Below, piece by piece: positions 32,760 to 43,909 of a DNA stretch of 64,000 nucleotides (position 1 is its first letter; every line of letters begins with the position of its first letter). Location of the stretch: the NCBI RefSeq assembly GCF_020497125.1, contig NC_059079.1, positions 6,603,053-6,667,052 on the forward strand, in the 5' to 3' direction. The notes beneath the pieces are model-generated. The model was not told the DNA's origin, did no database searches, and saw only the letters and a program-made list of their open reading frames with translations. Made by a program: the position numbers and the translations under genes. The DNA comes from Mauremys mutica (lineage: Eukaryota; Chordata; Testudines; Geoemydidae).

Positions 32760-34830
32760 TGCTCCGGGGCTGGATTTTAGCCTCAGGGAGCAGGTATTTT
32801 GAGTAAGTAGGGGCCATTTTTACACTACTACTTCTGTGATCGTATCTGCCCGGGAATATTTCAACAAGCCCAGCTCTCTCTATGGGACTGGAATGAGCCC
32901 GTGAGCAGCGAGGACTCTGGGTAACAACAGCAGATCCCCATCATGGCTTCTTGGAAGGTCACAGAAGCAGCAGGGAGTAGAACCCAGAGCATCCGGCTTC
33001 GAAACAGCACCAGCCCGGCTCGTTCCCCCGTATTGTCATCACTTTGGGAATAACGACGTGACTGACTTTTCCTGCAGCGGACATTCGTGGATAGCAAATG
33101 TCAAAGTCACAGGCATGTGCATCGACTCTGGCAACTGTTACAAGCCTAGCCAATCAGAGAACAGAAACAACACTAGATGAATTATCTGACCAATCAAACT
33201 CTGTCAGGCAGCTCACGCTGGATCTGATTCAGAGTCCACTGATGTCAGTGGGATCATTGATTTCCGTGGCTTTTGGGTCAGGCCCAGAGTAAATATTAAA
33301 TACCAGCAGAAAACTCCTGGTGCTCAATCCATAGAGCTAAACTGGGGGAAACCTTAATTGACTAACTCTGAGGAAAGTGTGATCATCCTCAGTTATCATG
33401 CAAACAAAGAGGCTAAATTTGCTAGATAAACTTAGTTGCTGCTAATTATTCACATAGGCCGAGATGCCAAAATTTATTCCGCACGTGTTGGTGAATCATT
33501 TCTGCAAGAGGGGTGAGGGTGGTGGGGGTAATGCAGCCTGAGAGCAGAGTCCTGTACTCCTGACCTTTGCTCTCAAGGTATTTAGGATCACACAGCATGA
33601 GGTAATAGACCTTGGCCAGTTTCACTGGGATGCCATTTGCCTCTCATCTCAGCTGTCGCTAGTAATTCATCTCTGGCTTACCGAGTCTCAGACTGAGAGC
33701 ATGCTCCCACGCCATGGCGCGGATCCAGAAATCAGACAGTCGTGAGATCCTGTCATGTCCCATCTGTTAAGATTTCTTATTGATTTGCATCCTGGTTCTC
33801 ATTTCATTTGTGTGTGTGTGTCGCTTCAATGAATGTAACACTTCAGATGCTTTAGGTTAGGATGAGTGCTCATCGACGGGGCTTTATGTGCAAAGAAAGA
33901 GATGCTGCAGCTCAAAATGGCATCCTCCGCATCATGTGTCCTGGCATGCATTGTACATGTGCGGTCACGCTGCACGGAGGACACTATTTTGTAGAACACA
34001 ATGGGGTCTTTTGCCCAGCATGACCTGCGTACTCCATACGTCCAAGGCCACAGCTTGAGCCGCTGGCAGATGAGGAGTCAGGGCCGTGCCCTGGCATGAA
34101 AAGAGGGGCTGCGGCTTAGCCCTGGCACAAATGAAGCTCTGTTCATCACTAAAAAGTTGAAAGAGGAATGTGCAAGGAAGGCGAGTCCCCGGCTGGCAAG
34201 CACTTGTGTCCACATCAGCAGGGCTTTATTTAACCTGGGTGCTGGGCTCCCAACCTAACAGCACCTTAAAAAATACAGTCGCCCTAGTCGTTGGGGCAGA
34301 TTCTATGAGGCAGTTTGTACCTGTGCCTAGCTGGGAGAGGCCACTGGGCCAAGCTGGAGGAGAAAAGTAGGGTGGAATCCCAATTTTGACTCCATTGCAG
34401 ACCAGGCATAGTGACAACACTCTGGAGGCTTCCCCCAACAGAAACTGTAGCCTGCTGGTCCATGGTTGCTGTCCATGTGACTCTGTGCTTGAGCCAAGCA
34501 ATTCACATGACACAATCCCCAGCCCAGGAAACTAACCCCTGCTTCTGGCAACACTAATCTCTGTGGACCTCAGCTCAGTTACACTGGTAGAAATGAGGTG
34601 TAACACCAGGATCTTCAATGGATTAGCTACAGGTTTGCAGAAGTATAAAATTCATCTCCAAGACACATGGGCACCATGATACCTATAAGAGATCAGCCAA
34701 CCAGCAACGGCTAAGCTGAGGCACTTACTTGACTTGTTTATGGTAAGAAAAAAATAGCAAATATAAACACACCTGCAAAAATAATATCTACTTGATTGTT
34801 TTTATCACTCGTTACCTTTCGAATGACACT
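32760..34830. other. Unique sequence, candidate conserved block near 33360-33520
   Basis: No gene recognised. 33360-33520 is AT-rich with ATGCAAACAAAGAGG, GCTAATTATTCAC and GCACGTGTTGG, a cluster of Oct/Sox/homeobox/E-box-like words. A palindromic mini-repeat relic (GATGTCAGTGGGATCATTG..) lies at about 33215-33290 and a short GT run at 33809-33821. Confidence 0.3.
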
Positions 34831-34834
34831 TGTC

Positions 34835-34965
34835 TTCTTAGATTGTAAACTGGCAGGAACTATGTCTGCTTATGTGTTCGTATAACAGCTAGCACAATAA
34901 AGCCTTGATCCTGACTGGGACCTCTAGGCACTACTTTATTGCAATTATTAAATAAAATAATAATG
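34835..34965 (+). mobile_element. L2-type tail relic
   Basis: CTTAGATTGTAAACTGGCAGG, ACAGCTAGCACAATAAAGCC, GACCTCTAGGCACTAC, then (AATA)-rich end. Confidence 0.75.
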
Positions 34966-34969
34966 GCTC

Positions 34970-35860
34970 ATCAAAATCAGGACCTGAACCTGGGAGCTGT
35001 GATCAGCCAGGCGACAGGTGTCTATGGTTGCTGGAGTTGCACCGTTCTTCTCTAGGAGACATTCAATATAGGGCCAGAATTTGGCCTGGTGTCAGCAAGA
35101 GCAAAATGTTGGCCCATCATCCTGGACTCAGGACCAACTAAAAGATGAGTAAATGAACTGGGTCATTTAGAGCCCTTTCTGGGTCTGGCTGTAGCTGGGC
35201 TCCCCTCAGTTTTCCCTGTATAGCACATCACACCTTGGAATACATCAGGAACAAACAGCTGCCCACATGCACCATCCCAACCAGGGAGGTAACAGCTGGC
35301 TTGGAATTTCCCGCTTCTCTCTGCTCCAACAATTGAAGGCCACTAATGACTTTGCAAGGCTGCAGAGGGGGTACTGGCTGCCTCTGACACCTGCTCCGTG
35401 GATACCAAGGGTAGTAGCATGCTGGGAACCTTTTGAGGAGACCACACAAGTAGCCTGGGCAATGAGGATTCTGGTCTGGGTAAGATCATGCTGCTCATTC
35501 AAGGAAAGAAACTGTCCAGGAGAGAGCTTTTTGAAGTGAGCGGCATTGCAGCTGTAGTTCACTTAGCAGAGAGAATGTGCAGTGGACGAGAGTCTTGTGC
35601 AAAGTATATTAAGAAGGTGGAGTAACATTTTGCAACGGCCATTGTCAAAACTCCTGGGCTGATTGTCCTCTCACTCTGGATTTACTCTGGTGTACACCCA
35701 TGGACTTCAACCTCATCACTCCTGATTTATGCTTGAGTAAGTGAAAAGAGGCTCAGACTCTCATTTATTATAAAATTTGCTCCAGCCTGTGTTACTGATA
35801 ATTCCAACTAGGATGGATTCAGAGTTTTCAATTCACAGGGGATTGGGCAAAAATGTGTCA
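34970..35860. other. Unique sequence, nothing recognised
   Basis: Frames on both strands around 35228-35562 overlap each other and show no domain. Confidence 0.3.
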
Positions 35861-35861
35861 A

Positions 35862-36236
35862 TAGAGCTGGTTGACATGTTTTACATGTAAAGTTAATTCC
35901 CTCTTTCTTCCCCAAAAATTAAACATTAAAAAACAACCCTAGATTTTTCAAATTTTCACCAAATTTTCCATGATTTTTTCCTGTCATTTTTAAAATCCTT
36001 TGGGGGGAGGGATAGCTCAGTGATTTGCGCATTGGCTGGTTAAACTCAGGGTTGTGAGTTCAAGGCTTGAGGGGGGGCATTTAGGGATCTGGGGCAAAAA
36101 TTAGTACTTGGTCCTGCTAGTGAAGACAGGGGGCTGGACTCAAGGTCCCTTCCACTTCTAGGAGATAGGTATATCTCCAATTCTTAAAGCTTTCATCAAG
36201 GAAAAAACACATTTTCTTACTAAAAGTCAGCTCTAA
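35862..36236. repeat. AT-rich fold-back repeat (AGAGCTGG..CAGCTCT), copy 2, interrupted by a SINE
   Basis: It opens ATAGAGCTGGTTGACATG and closes AAAAGTCAGCTCTAACC. AAAATTTTCC / GGAAAAAACAC-type complementary stretches fill the arms. The tRNA-SINE at 36001 sits inside it and is therefore younger. Confidence 0.55.
36001..36183 (+). mobile_element. tRNA-derived SINE, turtle Cry / tortoise Pol III type
   Basis: GGGATAGCTCAGTGATTTGCG contains the A box and GGTTGTGAGTTCAAGGC the B box of an internal RNA polymerase III promoter. The body continues TTAGGGATCTGGGGCAAAA, TTGGTCCTGCTAGTGAAG and GGGGGCTGGACTCAAGG, closing with the CR1-like CCCTTCCACTTCTAGGAG. This half-tRNA, half-CR1 layout is how such SINEs borrow CR1 reverse transcriptase. 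It is the strongest taxonomic marker in the window. The B box is intact; the copy lacks the usual 'GATGACC' before AAGGTCCC. Confidence 0.92.
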
Positions 36237-36257
36237 CCCCAAGTGTAGACATGGCTA

Positions 36258-36611
36258 CAGAGGTGCCAACTTCCTAATGAGCTGGGGAGTGCTTGACCCA
36301 GGCCTCATCCCCACCCCACCCCTTCCCCCAAGTCCCCACCTCTGCCCTGCCTCCATCCTGCTCCCAGCCCTGCTCTCAGCCCTGCCCCACCTCTTCCTGT
36401 CCTGTGTTGCCCCCTCCCCCAAGCCCACCCTGCCCTCATTCCTTCCCCCCCAACACCTCCTGCACACTGCAGAACAGCTGATCTGCAGTGGGCGAGAGGC
36501 ACTGGGGGGAGGGGAAGGAGATGCTAGGGGGCTGCTGGTGGGTGCTCAGCACCCACCATTTTTCCCTGTGGGTGCTCCAGCACAAGAGCACCCATGGAGT
36601 TGGCGCCTCTG
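36258..36611. mobile_element. hAT-like element (CAGAGGTGCCAAC family)
   Basis: The ends CAGAGGTGCCAACTTCC and GGAGTTGGCGCCTCTG are inverted and enclose a CCCTGCC-rich body of 354 bp. The flanks CATGGCTA and TACAGCTA share 5 of 8 bases, a decayed target duplication. The proline-rich frames inside are not genes. Confidence 0.85.
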
Positions 36612-36711
36612 TACAGCTAGATCAATGGAAGACCTCTTCTGTTGACTCTGCTACAGCCTCTCAAAGAAGTGAACTAACTACATCAGCGGAACAACCCCTT
36701 CACTTCCCTGA

Positions 36712-36741
36712 TACAGGGGAGAGAGAAAGAGAGAGAGAGGA
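36712..36741. repeat. (GA)n-rich simple repeat
   Basis: A short purine tract GGGGAGAGAGAAAGAGAGAG. Confidence 0.85.
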
Positions 36742-36925
36742 CAAAAAACAAAACAAATAAAACACAAAGGCTGGGTTGGTTGGTGGAGCTCAAACAAAGA
36801 AAAACACACGTACTATGGAGACGTAATGTGACGCTTTGTCTTTGCTGCAGTGTTAACTCAAGGTATAATTTGAGCCTTGCCTCTAACCTGACTCCCATCG
36901 ACACACACAAACATTTCTAGCTCTG

Positions 36926-37122
36926 TAGAAGCAGCAAAGAATCCTGTGGCACCTTATAGACTAACAGACGTTTTGCAGCATGAGCTTTCGTGGGTGAATA
37001 CCGAAGTGGGTATTCACCCACGAAAGCTCATGCTGCAAAACGTCTGTTAGTCTATAAGGTGCCACAGGATTCTTTGCTGCTTCTACAGAACCAGACTAAC
37101 ACGGCTACCCCTCTGATACTTG
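36926..37122 (-). mobile_element. Turtle fold-back interspersed repeat (copy 3): exact 81-bp-arm palindrome
   Basis: Bases 36922-37002 are the exact reverse complement of 37009-37089, with only GAAGTG between them. Outside the palindrome, on the right, comes the extension AGACTAACACGGCTACCCC and TCTGATACTTG (the element's 5' end on the minus strand). ATTTCTAGCTCTG is present exactly on both sides (36913-36925 and 37123-37135), a 13-bp target duplication. The absence of any mismatch between arms implies that the insertion is young or that the arms have been homogenised. Confidence 0.95.
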
Positions 37123-37140
37123 ATTTCTAGCTCTGGTGGG

Positions 37141-37285
37141 GACTGGCAATAGATCACTCAATAATAGCCCTGTTCTGTTCATTCCTGCTGAAGCATCTGG
37201 CACCAGCCACTGTCAGAAGACAGAATAGTGGGCCAAACAGACCATTGGACTGACCCAGTATGGCTATTCTCATGTTCTTAAGTTA
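37141..37285 (+). mobile_element. CR1-type LINE 3' relic
   Basis: CTGGCACCAGCCACTGTCAG, AACAGACCATTGGACTGACCC, AGTATGGCTATTCTCATG and TTCTTAAG: the plus-strand version of the family at 27871 and 32552. Confidence 0.85.
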
Positions 37286-37299
37286 AGCAGTGCTTTAAA

Positions 37300-37560
37300 T
37301 TCAAGCTAGCTGGCATGGGTGGGTTGAAGCTTGAGTGTTGCTGATGTTTGAGCCATCAATACAAGGGGGGGAACGTCACTACAAGCTACTGCTCAAGTTA
37401 GCACAACTCATCAATTGCTAATCCAATCACTCTGCATAGCCTAAGTGGTGTTTTACAGTGTGACCGGTCTCACTTGAGCTATGTTAGCTCAAGTGATGTA
37501 ACTTGCGTGTACCAACTTGAGCTAACTGTTGCAGTGAAGACAAGTGTTAAGCTGCTGAAT
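37300..37560. repeat. Probable nonautonomous DNA-element relic
   Basis: CTAGCTGGCATGGGTGGGTTG and the complementary CACTTGAGCTATG / TAGCTCAAGTG words suggest a decayed palindromic element of the GTGTAGACA kind. The ends are not resolved. Confidence 0.4.
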
Positions 37561-38150
37561 GAACACATGCATTTTTTGTTTTAATACAGCAGAGAGCACA
37601 GGTGATTAATGTATACAACATGCTTACAGAACACATGGAAAAATGATACAGAGCACATGGAAGACAACATACAAAAAAAAGTGACAATATTTCCCTAAAG
37701 AAAACTTAGTAGCTTAGAGCTATCCTGTTGCTCCCTCTTCTCTAGAATTCACCTAAACTAAATGCTATTGTGCTCAGGGCTCTACTTATATAGGGACAAG
37801 CTCCACCCACTAACTGACATAATTGTGGGAGGGGCTTATTCTATAAATGGATTGTCCTCCATTTTGATTCTCTCTTCTCCTCCTCCTCCCATAGTTCCTG
37901 GCAGGGCATGCAGAAACAGGTAAGCTTTTAAACAAAAGTGAAATAAATAAAATAAAAGTGCATAAAACAGGATAAACAAGAGGGGATTGGGAGGTGGCAA
38001 ATGCTGGGAGAGTATCTGACCTGCTCTCTCTCAAGGGAGACAGAGGGAGAAGCAAGATAAAACCTTTACTTCGTGGAGCTCTCTGAGGGAGGGACCATTC
38101 CACCCCATGTCCTATAAAGCAGGTCATGTGGTGTTAAAAGCAATCAGAAG
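37560..38150. other. Unique sequence, nothing recognised
   Basis: No gene or clear repeat. The 105-codon minus frame (37810-38127) shows no domain. Confidence 0.3.
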
Positions 38151-38154
38151 CTGG

Positions 38155-38225
38155 ATGGATTCATAGCTTTTAAGGCCAGAAAGAACCACTAGATCATGTA
38201 TTCTCACTTCAGATTAGCTATGTAT
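38155..38225 (-). mobile_element. CR1/L3-type relic, short
   Basis: GGATTCATAGCTTTTAAGGCC, then GAAAGAACCACTAGATCATG, is the start of the reversed CR1-type 3' region seen at 22495. Confidence 0.55.
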
Positions 38226-38384
38226 TTTTTTGGGACTCAAACCCAGCTCTTTCACATGGGAAGCAAGACTTCTGCTTCTTACCCTTCAGCGTTCTTAATG
38301 TTGGTTTGGGCTGCACTTCTGGAGAAGTTCTGAATCTGGATCCCAATGTTAGGGAAATCCAGATAACAAAGAGGTACCTAGCTC

Positions 38385-38735
38385 TGGTCGACGCTTTCCA
38401 AATGCTACATTTTTTCCATTGAAAAATGGCCTTTTTTTCCAAACTGGAAATTTTTGCAAAAAAAGGGTGGGGTTTGTTTCAATTTGTTGTTTTTTTAAAT
38501 AGAATTAGAAAAGAAAAAAAATCCTTTTTTCATTTGTTTTTCCTGTTTTTGACCTCCCCCCATTTTTCAGTGGCAAAATGGTAAAGAAAAAAAGAAAAGG
38601 GTTAGAGGGTAAAGGAAAAAAAGGAAGAAAAGGGAAAAATGGGAAAACAAAAAAGCCCCCAAATTCAATACTGAACCAAAGTCGTCATTTCTCTAAACTT
38701 GCAGAACAAAAACAACTGCCATTTTGAGGGGGCGA
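38385..38735. repeat. AT-rich fold-back repeat, copy 3
   Basis: AGCTCTGGTCGACGCTTTCC opens the copy. CATTGAAAAATGG, GGAAATTTTTGC and long A/T runs follow, then the complementary AAAAATGGGAAAAC part. Same family as 25992 and 60545. Confidence 0.45.
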
Positions 38736-38739
38736 GTGG

Positions 38740-41090
38740 GGGGGAATGCTTTAGTGTTAACAGTAAAACATCTAGAGATGGAGGAAAGGTTCTGAAATCT
38801 CAGAAGTATCTTAACATCTTTCTAAAACAATGCCATCTATTTTGTATGCAGAGTGGCAAATAATCACGTTTAAACTTTGACGGAGAGGTGAAACCAGTTA
38901 CACGTCAGATGAGTTCTCAAGCTCTGCTGGACTGTAAGTAACCTATAGAAACAGCTATCGTTTGGGTAAAGGCTTTATACTGAACATGAAAGAACAACTT
39001 GGAGTCTCAAGACGGGTCGGTGAAGTCTAAAAAAATGTATGGAACATTGTCTGAATTTTTACCGAGTAATATTAGCGGCGAAGGGAGGAGATTGTAGTAG
39101 ATGCTCTGGGGTGCTGTGGGGGATTAGGGGATGGAGTCTGGGGATGGAGACTCAGATTTGATCCTGAGTCCACAAAGTTGAATTGCTAGGTGGGCTTGTT
39201 GCTCTTCCGTGCCACCCCCGCCTGACTAGCAGCCGCCGGTGTGTGGGCTGGACCCTTTGCTCCAGCCAGTTGCCTGGCACTAGGCATGGCCACTTCAGGT
39301 GTTAGGAGATGATGGTGGAGTTCAGGCAGCTGGGTGGGGCCAGCCCAGCTGTGAAAGACAAAGTAGGGCTGGTGGCAGCAATCCCATTCCCCAGGCCTCT
39401 ACTGCCCCCTGCCTGGAAGCAGCACTCCCAAAGCCGGCTTGGCCCCTCTCCGCCCGCCTCTTGTGGTGCCCCTGGCTTCAGGTCCTTCCTTGGCTCCAAG
39501 AAGAAGATAATTTCATGGCATAGTTGTCATATACTGTGAGTCAGACTGGTCCCCAAATGAATGGCTTCTGATTTCAGCCTACATGAATTGGCTACGACTT
39601 GAGTTCATCCAGTAATTTTCTCTCTTAGAGTTTGTCTGTTTTATTGCTCAGGGCCCTGGTTAGGTGCAAGCGATATCTGACAGCACGGGGTGAGCAGAGC
39701 CAGCAAATCCATTTTGGGCTTAAGTTATGGTATCCCAGGTGAAAAGCGTTAGCTAACAAAGCCTGCCCCAGCTGTCAACCCAGATCTGCGGTAGGCGTCT
39801 CCATCTGGCAAGTCACTTGAGATAAGGAGGAAAACCCGACCCGTGTTCCTTTGCCCATTGGAAACGGGGGTTTGGCTGCACCTTTAAAGCCTCGACCACA
39901 AGGGAACTGTGTCGTGCATGCCCCCACCAGGCCGTGGTTTTGGAATGGGAAAGGTGGGTGCCATGAGGGTCACATGACCAAAGAAGGGAGCCTCACAGGG
40001 ATTTTACAAGCCAATGTGCTACTCTCTCCTGTTCCCCAGACCCTGCTGTGCTCCAAACTGGGGGATCAGCAGCAAGGCTGGCTGCGGTCCAGCAGTCCGA
40101 TTGCAAGCCTGTGTGAACAGTTAGCAAGGGCAATGCCAAGGCCATTATTTTTAATAAGAAAAGGGGAAAGAAACCCCAATTTGAAGGGGGACAGATCACC
40201 CTCATTTCCTCCAGCGACTGCCTCAGTGATGGACGGCACCACTGGTAGCGCTCCTGAATTCTGGGCAGCCAGCTGCAGAGTAAAACGGAGCCGGTCCTGA
40301 CAATGCTGATGCATTGCAGCTGCGGAGGGCCTGGGGGTCGGGTGGCCCCTTGGTACCAGGGCTAGGATGAAATGCTAGCGTGATGTTCACGGCTCACACG
40401 CCCCAGGTGTGGGGGTTTTGTACTAAGCGAGAGCTCTAGGAGTGATGATAATGTGAACCCAGTATGGAATTAGGGAAGGTTCCCCCTCGATCAGAACCCT
40501 GCTGGGTCTCCTCATCACCTCTCCTGTTTTTAGCAGGAAAGCACCATCCCCAGTTCCCCAACCTCCTTCCACAAATGCGCACGCTCATTCCTCCCCCATG
40601 ATGACCCTGTCTGGCACTGAATTCCCTCCCAGCTGGCCTGGGGTCCGTGGGGTGGAGAAGGTCACTCACTGTATCTTGGGCTTTCTAGTAGACATCCCCA
40701 ACTGAACAACCTGTCTGGGGAGCCGAGCTTTGCTTGAACCAGCCCTGGTGGGAGTAAGGGAGAAGGGTGATTTAGACTGTTTATGAGACAGAGGCTGTTT
40801 TGTCTCCTCTCTTGTGTTTTATCCAGTACCGCTTTCATAATACTGAGGTGGGACTTACTGGGGGTGAACCTCAAAAGTCTGGAGCTGAGGAGGGGATCTG
40901 GTACGCGCTGGGGTAGTTTGCGTAAGCAACCAAAATTACCGAAACTTTGGTAAACTATCCCAAGCCTTTTGGGTCTGCAAAACTGGGATCAAAGTGCCCA
41001 CCTTCCTCCTAGAAAAGATCGTATCCAGAGGATCAGTAGCTTGCTTCCTCATGAGATTTCTGGTAATTACATTTGCTGGTTGGGTTAGAT
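38740..41090. other. Unique intergenic sequence, no gene recognised
   Basis: Frames of up to 149 codons (39851-40300) have no recognisable domain and overlap opposing frames. No repeat family is identified with confidence. Confidence 0.3.
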
Positions 41091-41094
41091 TAAC

Positions 41095-41320
41095 AGATTT
41101 TAAATCCAAGATGAGTCCTTCTGATCATCTAATCTGCCTCCTGCACAATACAGGCCATAGATTTCACCCAGTGACCCAGCATCGAGCCCAAGAACTTGGG
41201 GCTAAACACGATCGTATTGTTTAGAAAGAGGCCTAGTCTAAAGACTTCAAGTGAGATTCTACCACATCCTCTGGTAATTTGGTTACCCTCACCATTAAAA
41301 ACTGCCCAGTGTTGCTGTAT
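41095..41320 (-). mobile_element. CR1/L3-type LINE relic
   Basis: TTCTGATCATCTAATCTGCC, CTGCACAATACAGGCCATAG and CCTCTGGTAATTTGGTTACCC are reversed CR1-type landmarks. Confidence 0.75.
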
Positions 41321-42650
41321 TCTGGTATGTTCTTGTCCAGCTGAGGCCCAGAAGTATAAAGGATATCTGGGTGATGAGTGCAGGATACTTACTTACTTTG
41401 GAAAGGAGTGGAAAAATGTTCACTCACCTAGTGCAGACTTGACAGATATTTTGGGTTTGAGTTTTGGATGAAAGGTTTTCATCCTCTGCAGATTGGTTTG
41501 TTTGTTCTTAGAAATATGCTTGAGCCCAAAAAATCTGGATCCAAATCCAGACCTGAGTTTTCCCACAATTTAAAGGCATTTGAATTCAGGGTTTTGGTTT
41601 GGTCCGTTACAGGACAGAGGACACAGCTCTCCCCTGCATCCCATCTCCACTTGGCACAGGGTGTGGGGAGCTGGTTGTAACTTCCTAGTTCTGTATCGAC
41701 CATGCCCTGCCATCAGTTAAAGCAGCCTAGGGGCCATTCTAACTTTTGCCACCGGCATAAGGTCCCACATCACTGGACGACTGGTGTAGTAAAGATCTGC
41801 TCTGACACTTCCCCTCCCTCTCCCCAACATGCCCCCTGTGCCAGGGTGGGGGAGGAGGGTGGGCAGCTGGGATTGAGCTACCAGAGCATTCTTCTCTGCC
41901 AGGGAAATTCTCTGCCAGCCATTTATGCCCAGAATCTGACCCACTTCTACAGCCTGAGTGTCCCAAAGGGGCCAGAACATCCCAGAGAGTCAGGCCGAAA
42001 GTTCAGCTCTGGATCCAAACTTCCCCAAAGTTCTAAATTGCCTGGATTAGGGGTTTAATTTGGGTCCATCTCAAATTTTTTGTCCTCTTTTTGCATGCAA
42101 GCTTGTATGGTAACACTGGGAAAAAATGACAAAGCCCCCCCAATCCCCACAGGTTATCCCTGTTGAAATGTGGATGAAAAATCCAAGCAGACGTACATGA
42201 TTTTCCACAGATTTCCCCTGACTGTGCTCCTTGCCCTTGTTTCTGTTACGTGTCTCTGGCATGCATCGAAGTGAGGTAGACCAGCATTGGAACGAGATGC
42301 TTTATAAAATGTACGATTGGTATGTCTGACCTGCTGTTAATTATACATGTCAGTGATATTGAAGTGGCATACAGTAGATTGCTGTGCCAGAGTTTTAATG
42401 AGCCAGAGTTTTCTAGCAAAACTGGACACACTTTTCACAAAAATAGTACTGTTCTTTGGCAATTTTGGCTTTGCCGCCTCATACCAGAGTCCACAAAAAT
42501 GGGCAGACACCACTAAAAATCCTTGTACGTGTCATCAAGAGGAAGAATCTGTTCGTCATTGTTGTGCAGCACTTAAGAGCAATTAAAGTGATGGTAGATG
42601 GGGGAGACTGGAGCGGTAGCAGCTAATGCCCGAGACATCAGTTTCAGAAT
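41320..42650. other. Unique intergenic sequence, nothing recognised
   Basis: No supported gene, RNA or repeat. Confidence 0.3.
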
Positions 42651-42659
42651 GGGTGTGTG

Positions 42660-42985
42660 AAATGCTCCATGTCACAGGGTCGATTTTATTAGAATTTCAC
42701 TTTGGAAGAAAACCAGAAAAAGAAGCACCGACAACGCCGAAACACCCCTTTGGGGCATGTTCAGAATGAAAAGTTTTGATTTTTTTGTTCTGGAAGTTTT
42801 ATACTATATTATAGATTAAAGTCAAAAGAGAAATGAAGCCTTTGAATCGACCCCAAACAAAACTGTATTCAGATTTTTCCTTCATGGAGAACTTTGTAAT
42901 TTTCATTGTTCTGATTCGGAATGAGGCCAAATTTTGAAATCTCAAAATCCTTCCCCAAATGCAGTGTCTGTTTTCTGCACGGCTC
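42660..42985. repeat. AT-rich fold-back repeat, copy 4 (diverged)
   Basis: AGGGTCGATTTTATTAG opens the region and GCACGGCTCTAACTG closes it. Between them are AAAAGTTTTG / CAAAACTG and AAATTTTG / CAAAATCC complementary words. Confidence 0.35.
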
Positions 42986-43029
42986 TAACTGGGGATCTGT
43001 TGTGCTGGGCGTTGTACAGACGCAGATTC

Positions 43030-43125
43030 ATTCATAGTTTCCTAGATTCCAAGGCCAGAAGGAACAGTTGTGATCATCTTGCTTTACAACACAGGCCAGA
43101 GAACTTCTCCACAATGGGTCCTAGA
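43030..43125 (-). mobile_element. CR1/L3-type relic, short
   Basis: CATAGTTTCCTAGATTCCAAGG, GGAACAGTTGTGATCATC and CAACACAGGCCAGAGAAC. Confidence 0.75.
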
Positions 43126-43330
43126 GCCAAGTACCTTGTCCTGAGGAGTTTACAGTCTAAATAGATGAGACCAAAGATGGGAGAAGGACGGTTTTATTAA
43201 CCTCCTTCTACCCTTAAGGTTAAGTAACTGACCCAAGATCACTCAGGGACACCTGTAGCAGAGGGGAGAATTGAACCCAGATTTCATGAGTTAAGGTCCA
43301 CTGCCTTAATCTTAAAACCATCCTTCCTCT
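43126..43330 (-). mobile_element. L2/MIR-type relic
   Basis: GTCCTGAGGAGTTTACAGTC is an L2-like tail. TTAAGTAACTGACCCAAGATC and GAATTGAACCCAGATTTCATG are the MIR core in reverse. Confidence 0.75.
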
Positions 43331-43390
43331 TTTGGCTAAGCTTATATCTGCTGCATCTTTCCTCTCACTCATGAAAGAGGTTTTAGGCCC

Positions 43391-43907
43391 TGTGTTGGAG
43401 AAAAACTCAGTTCTCGCTTTTTTCTTTTGGGTGCAGCAAAATCAAATACTTTATTATTTCTCCAGTAATTACAATGGAGGGAGAGAGTGCCATAGGACAC
43501 AGGGTCGCCCCAGTCCCGGACAGGTCTCTCAACTGGTAAACAATTACAGCAAGCCTTTATACCTTTGTTACAGACAATTTCTAGCAATAATACAGACGGT
43601 AAAAAGCAACAAATACATTTTGTTTATACATAAGCCTTTCTGCTATCTTATTTGTCTCACTCCTAGAAGACGCCAGCCTGCATATTTGGTTATCAAGTTG
43701 CAAAGTCGTAATAACTTTTTACACAGTTCTTTTCCTCTGCCTCACACTATCCTTGCTTCTATAAGTCTCACGTCATTAGGGTCACAGCTAGCCTAACTCT
43801 TGCTAACTGACTGACATGCATTAAAATTCCCTTCAAATCCTTGTTAATTCTTTCCCTGCTTCCACACCTGGCTAGTCCTAGCCTGTGTGGATGGTCTTGC
43901 AATGTTT
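43391..43907 (-). mobile_element. Probable solo LTR of an endogenous retrovirus
   Basis: Read on the minus strand there is a TATAAAG box (complement of 43555-43561), about 100 bases on AATAAAG (complement of 43449-43455), and then a U5-like stretch through TTTTGCTGCACCC, ending ...CTCCAACA at about 43391. This spacing is the U3-R-U5 layout of a gammaretrovirus-like LTR. No gag, pol or env sequence adjoins it, so it is a solo LTR or fragment. The far end (about 43907) and the flanking duplication were not settled. The 154-codon plus-strand frame running through it is not a gene. Confidence 0.5.
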
Positions 43908-43909
43908 TA

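Noticed and set aside
36007..36080. tRNA gene (A and B boxes present)
   Set aside because: The sequence continues into the standard body and CR1-like tail of a turtle SINE, and the acceptor arm is not closed.
43332..43796. 154-codon plus-strand frame as a gene
   Set aside because: It runs antisense through a probable LTR and has no domain.
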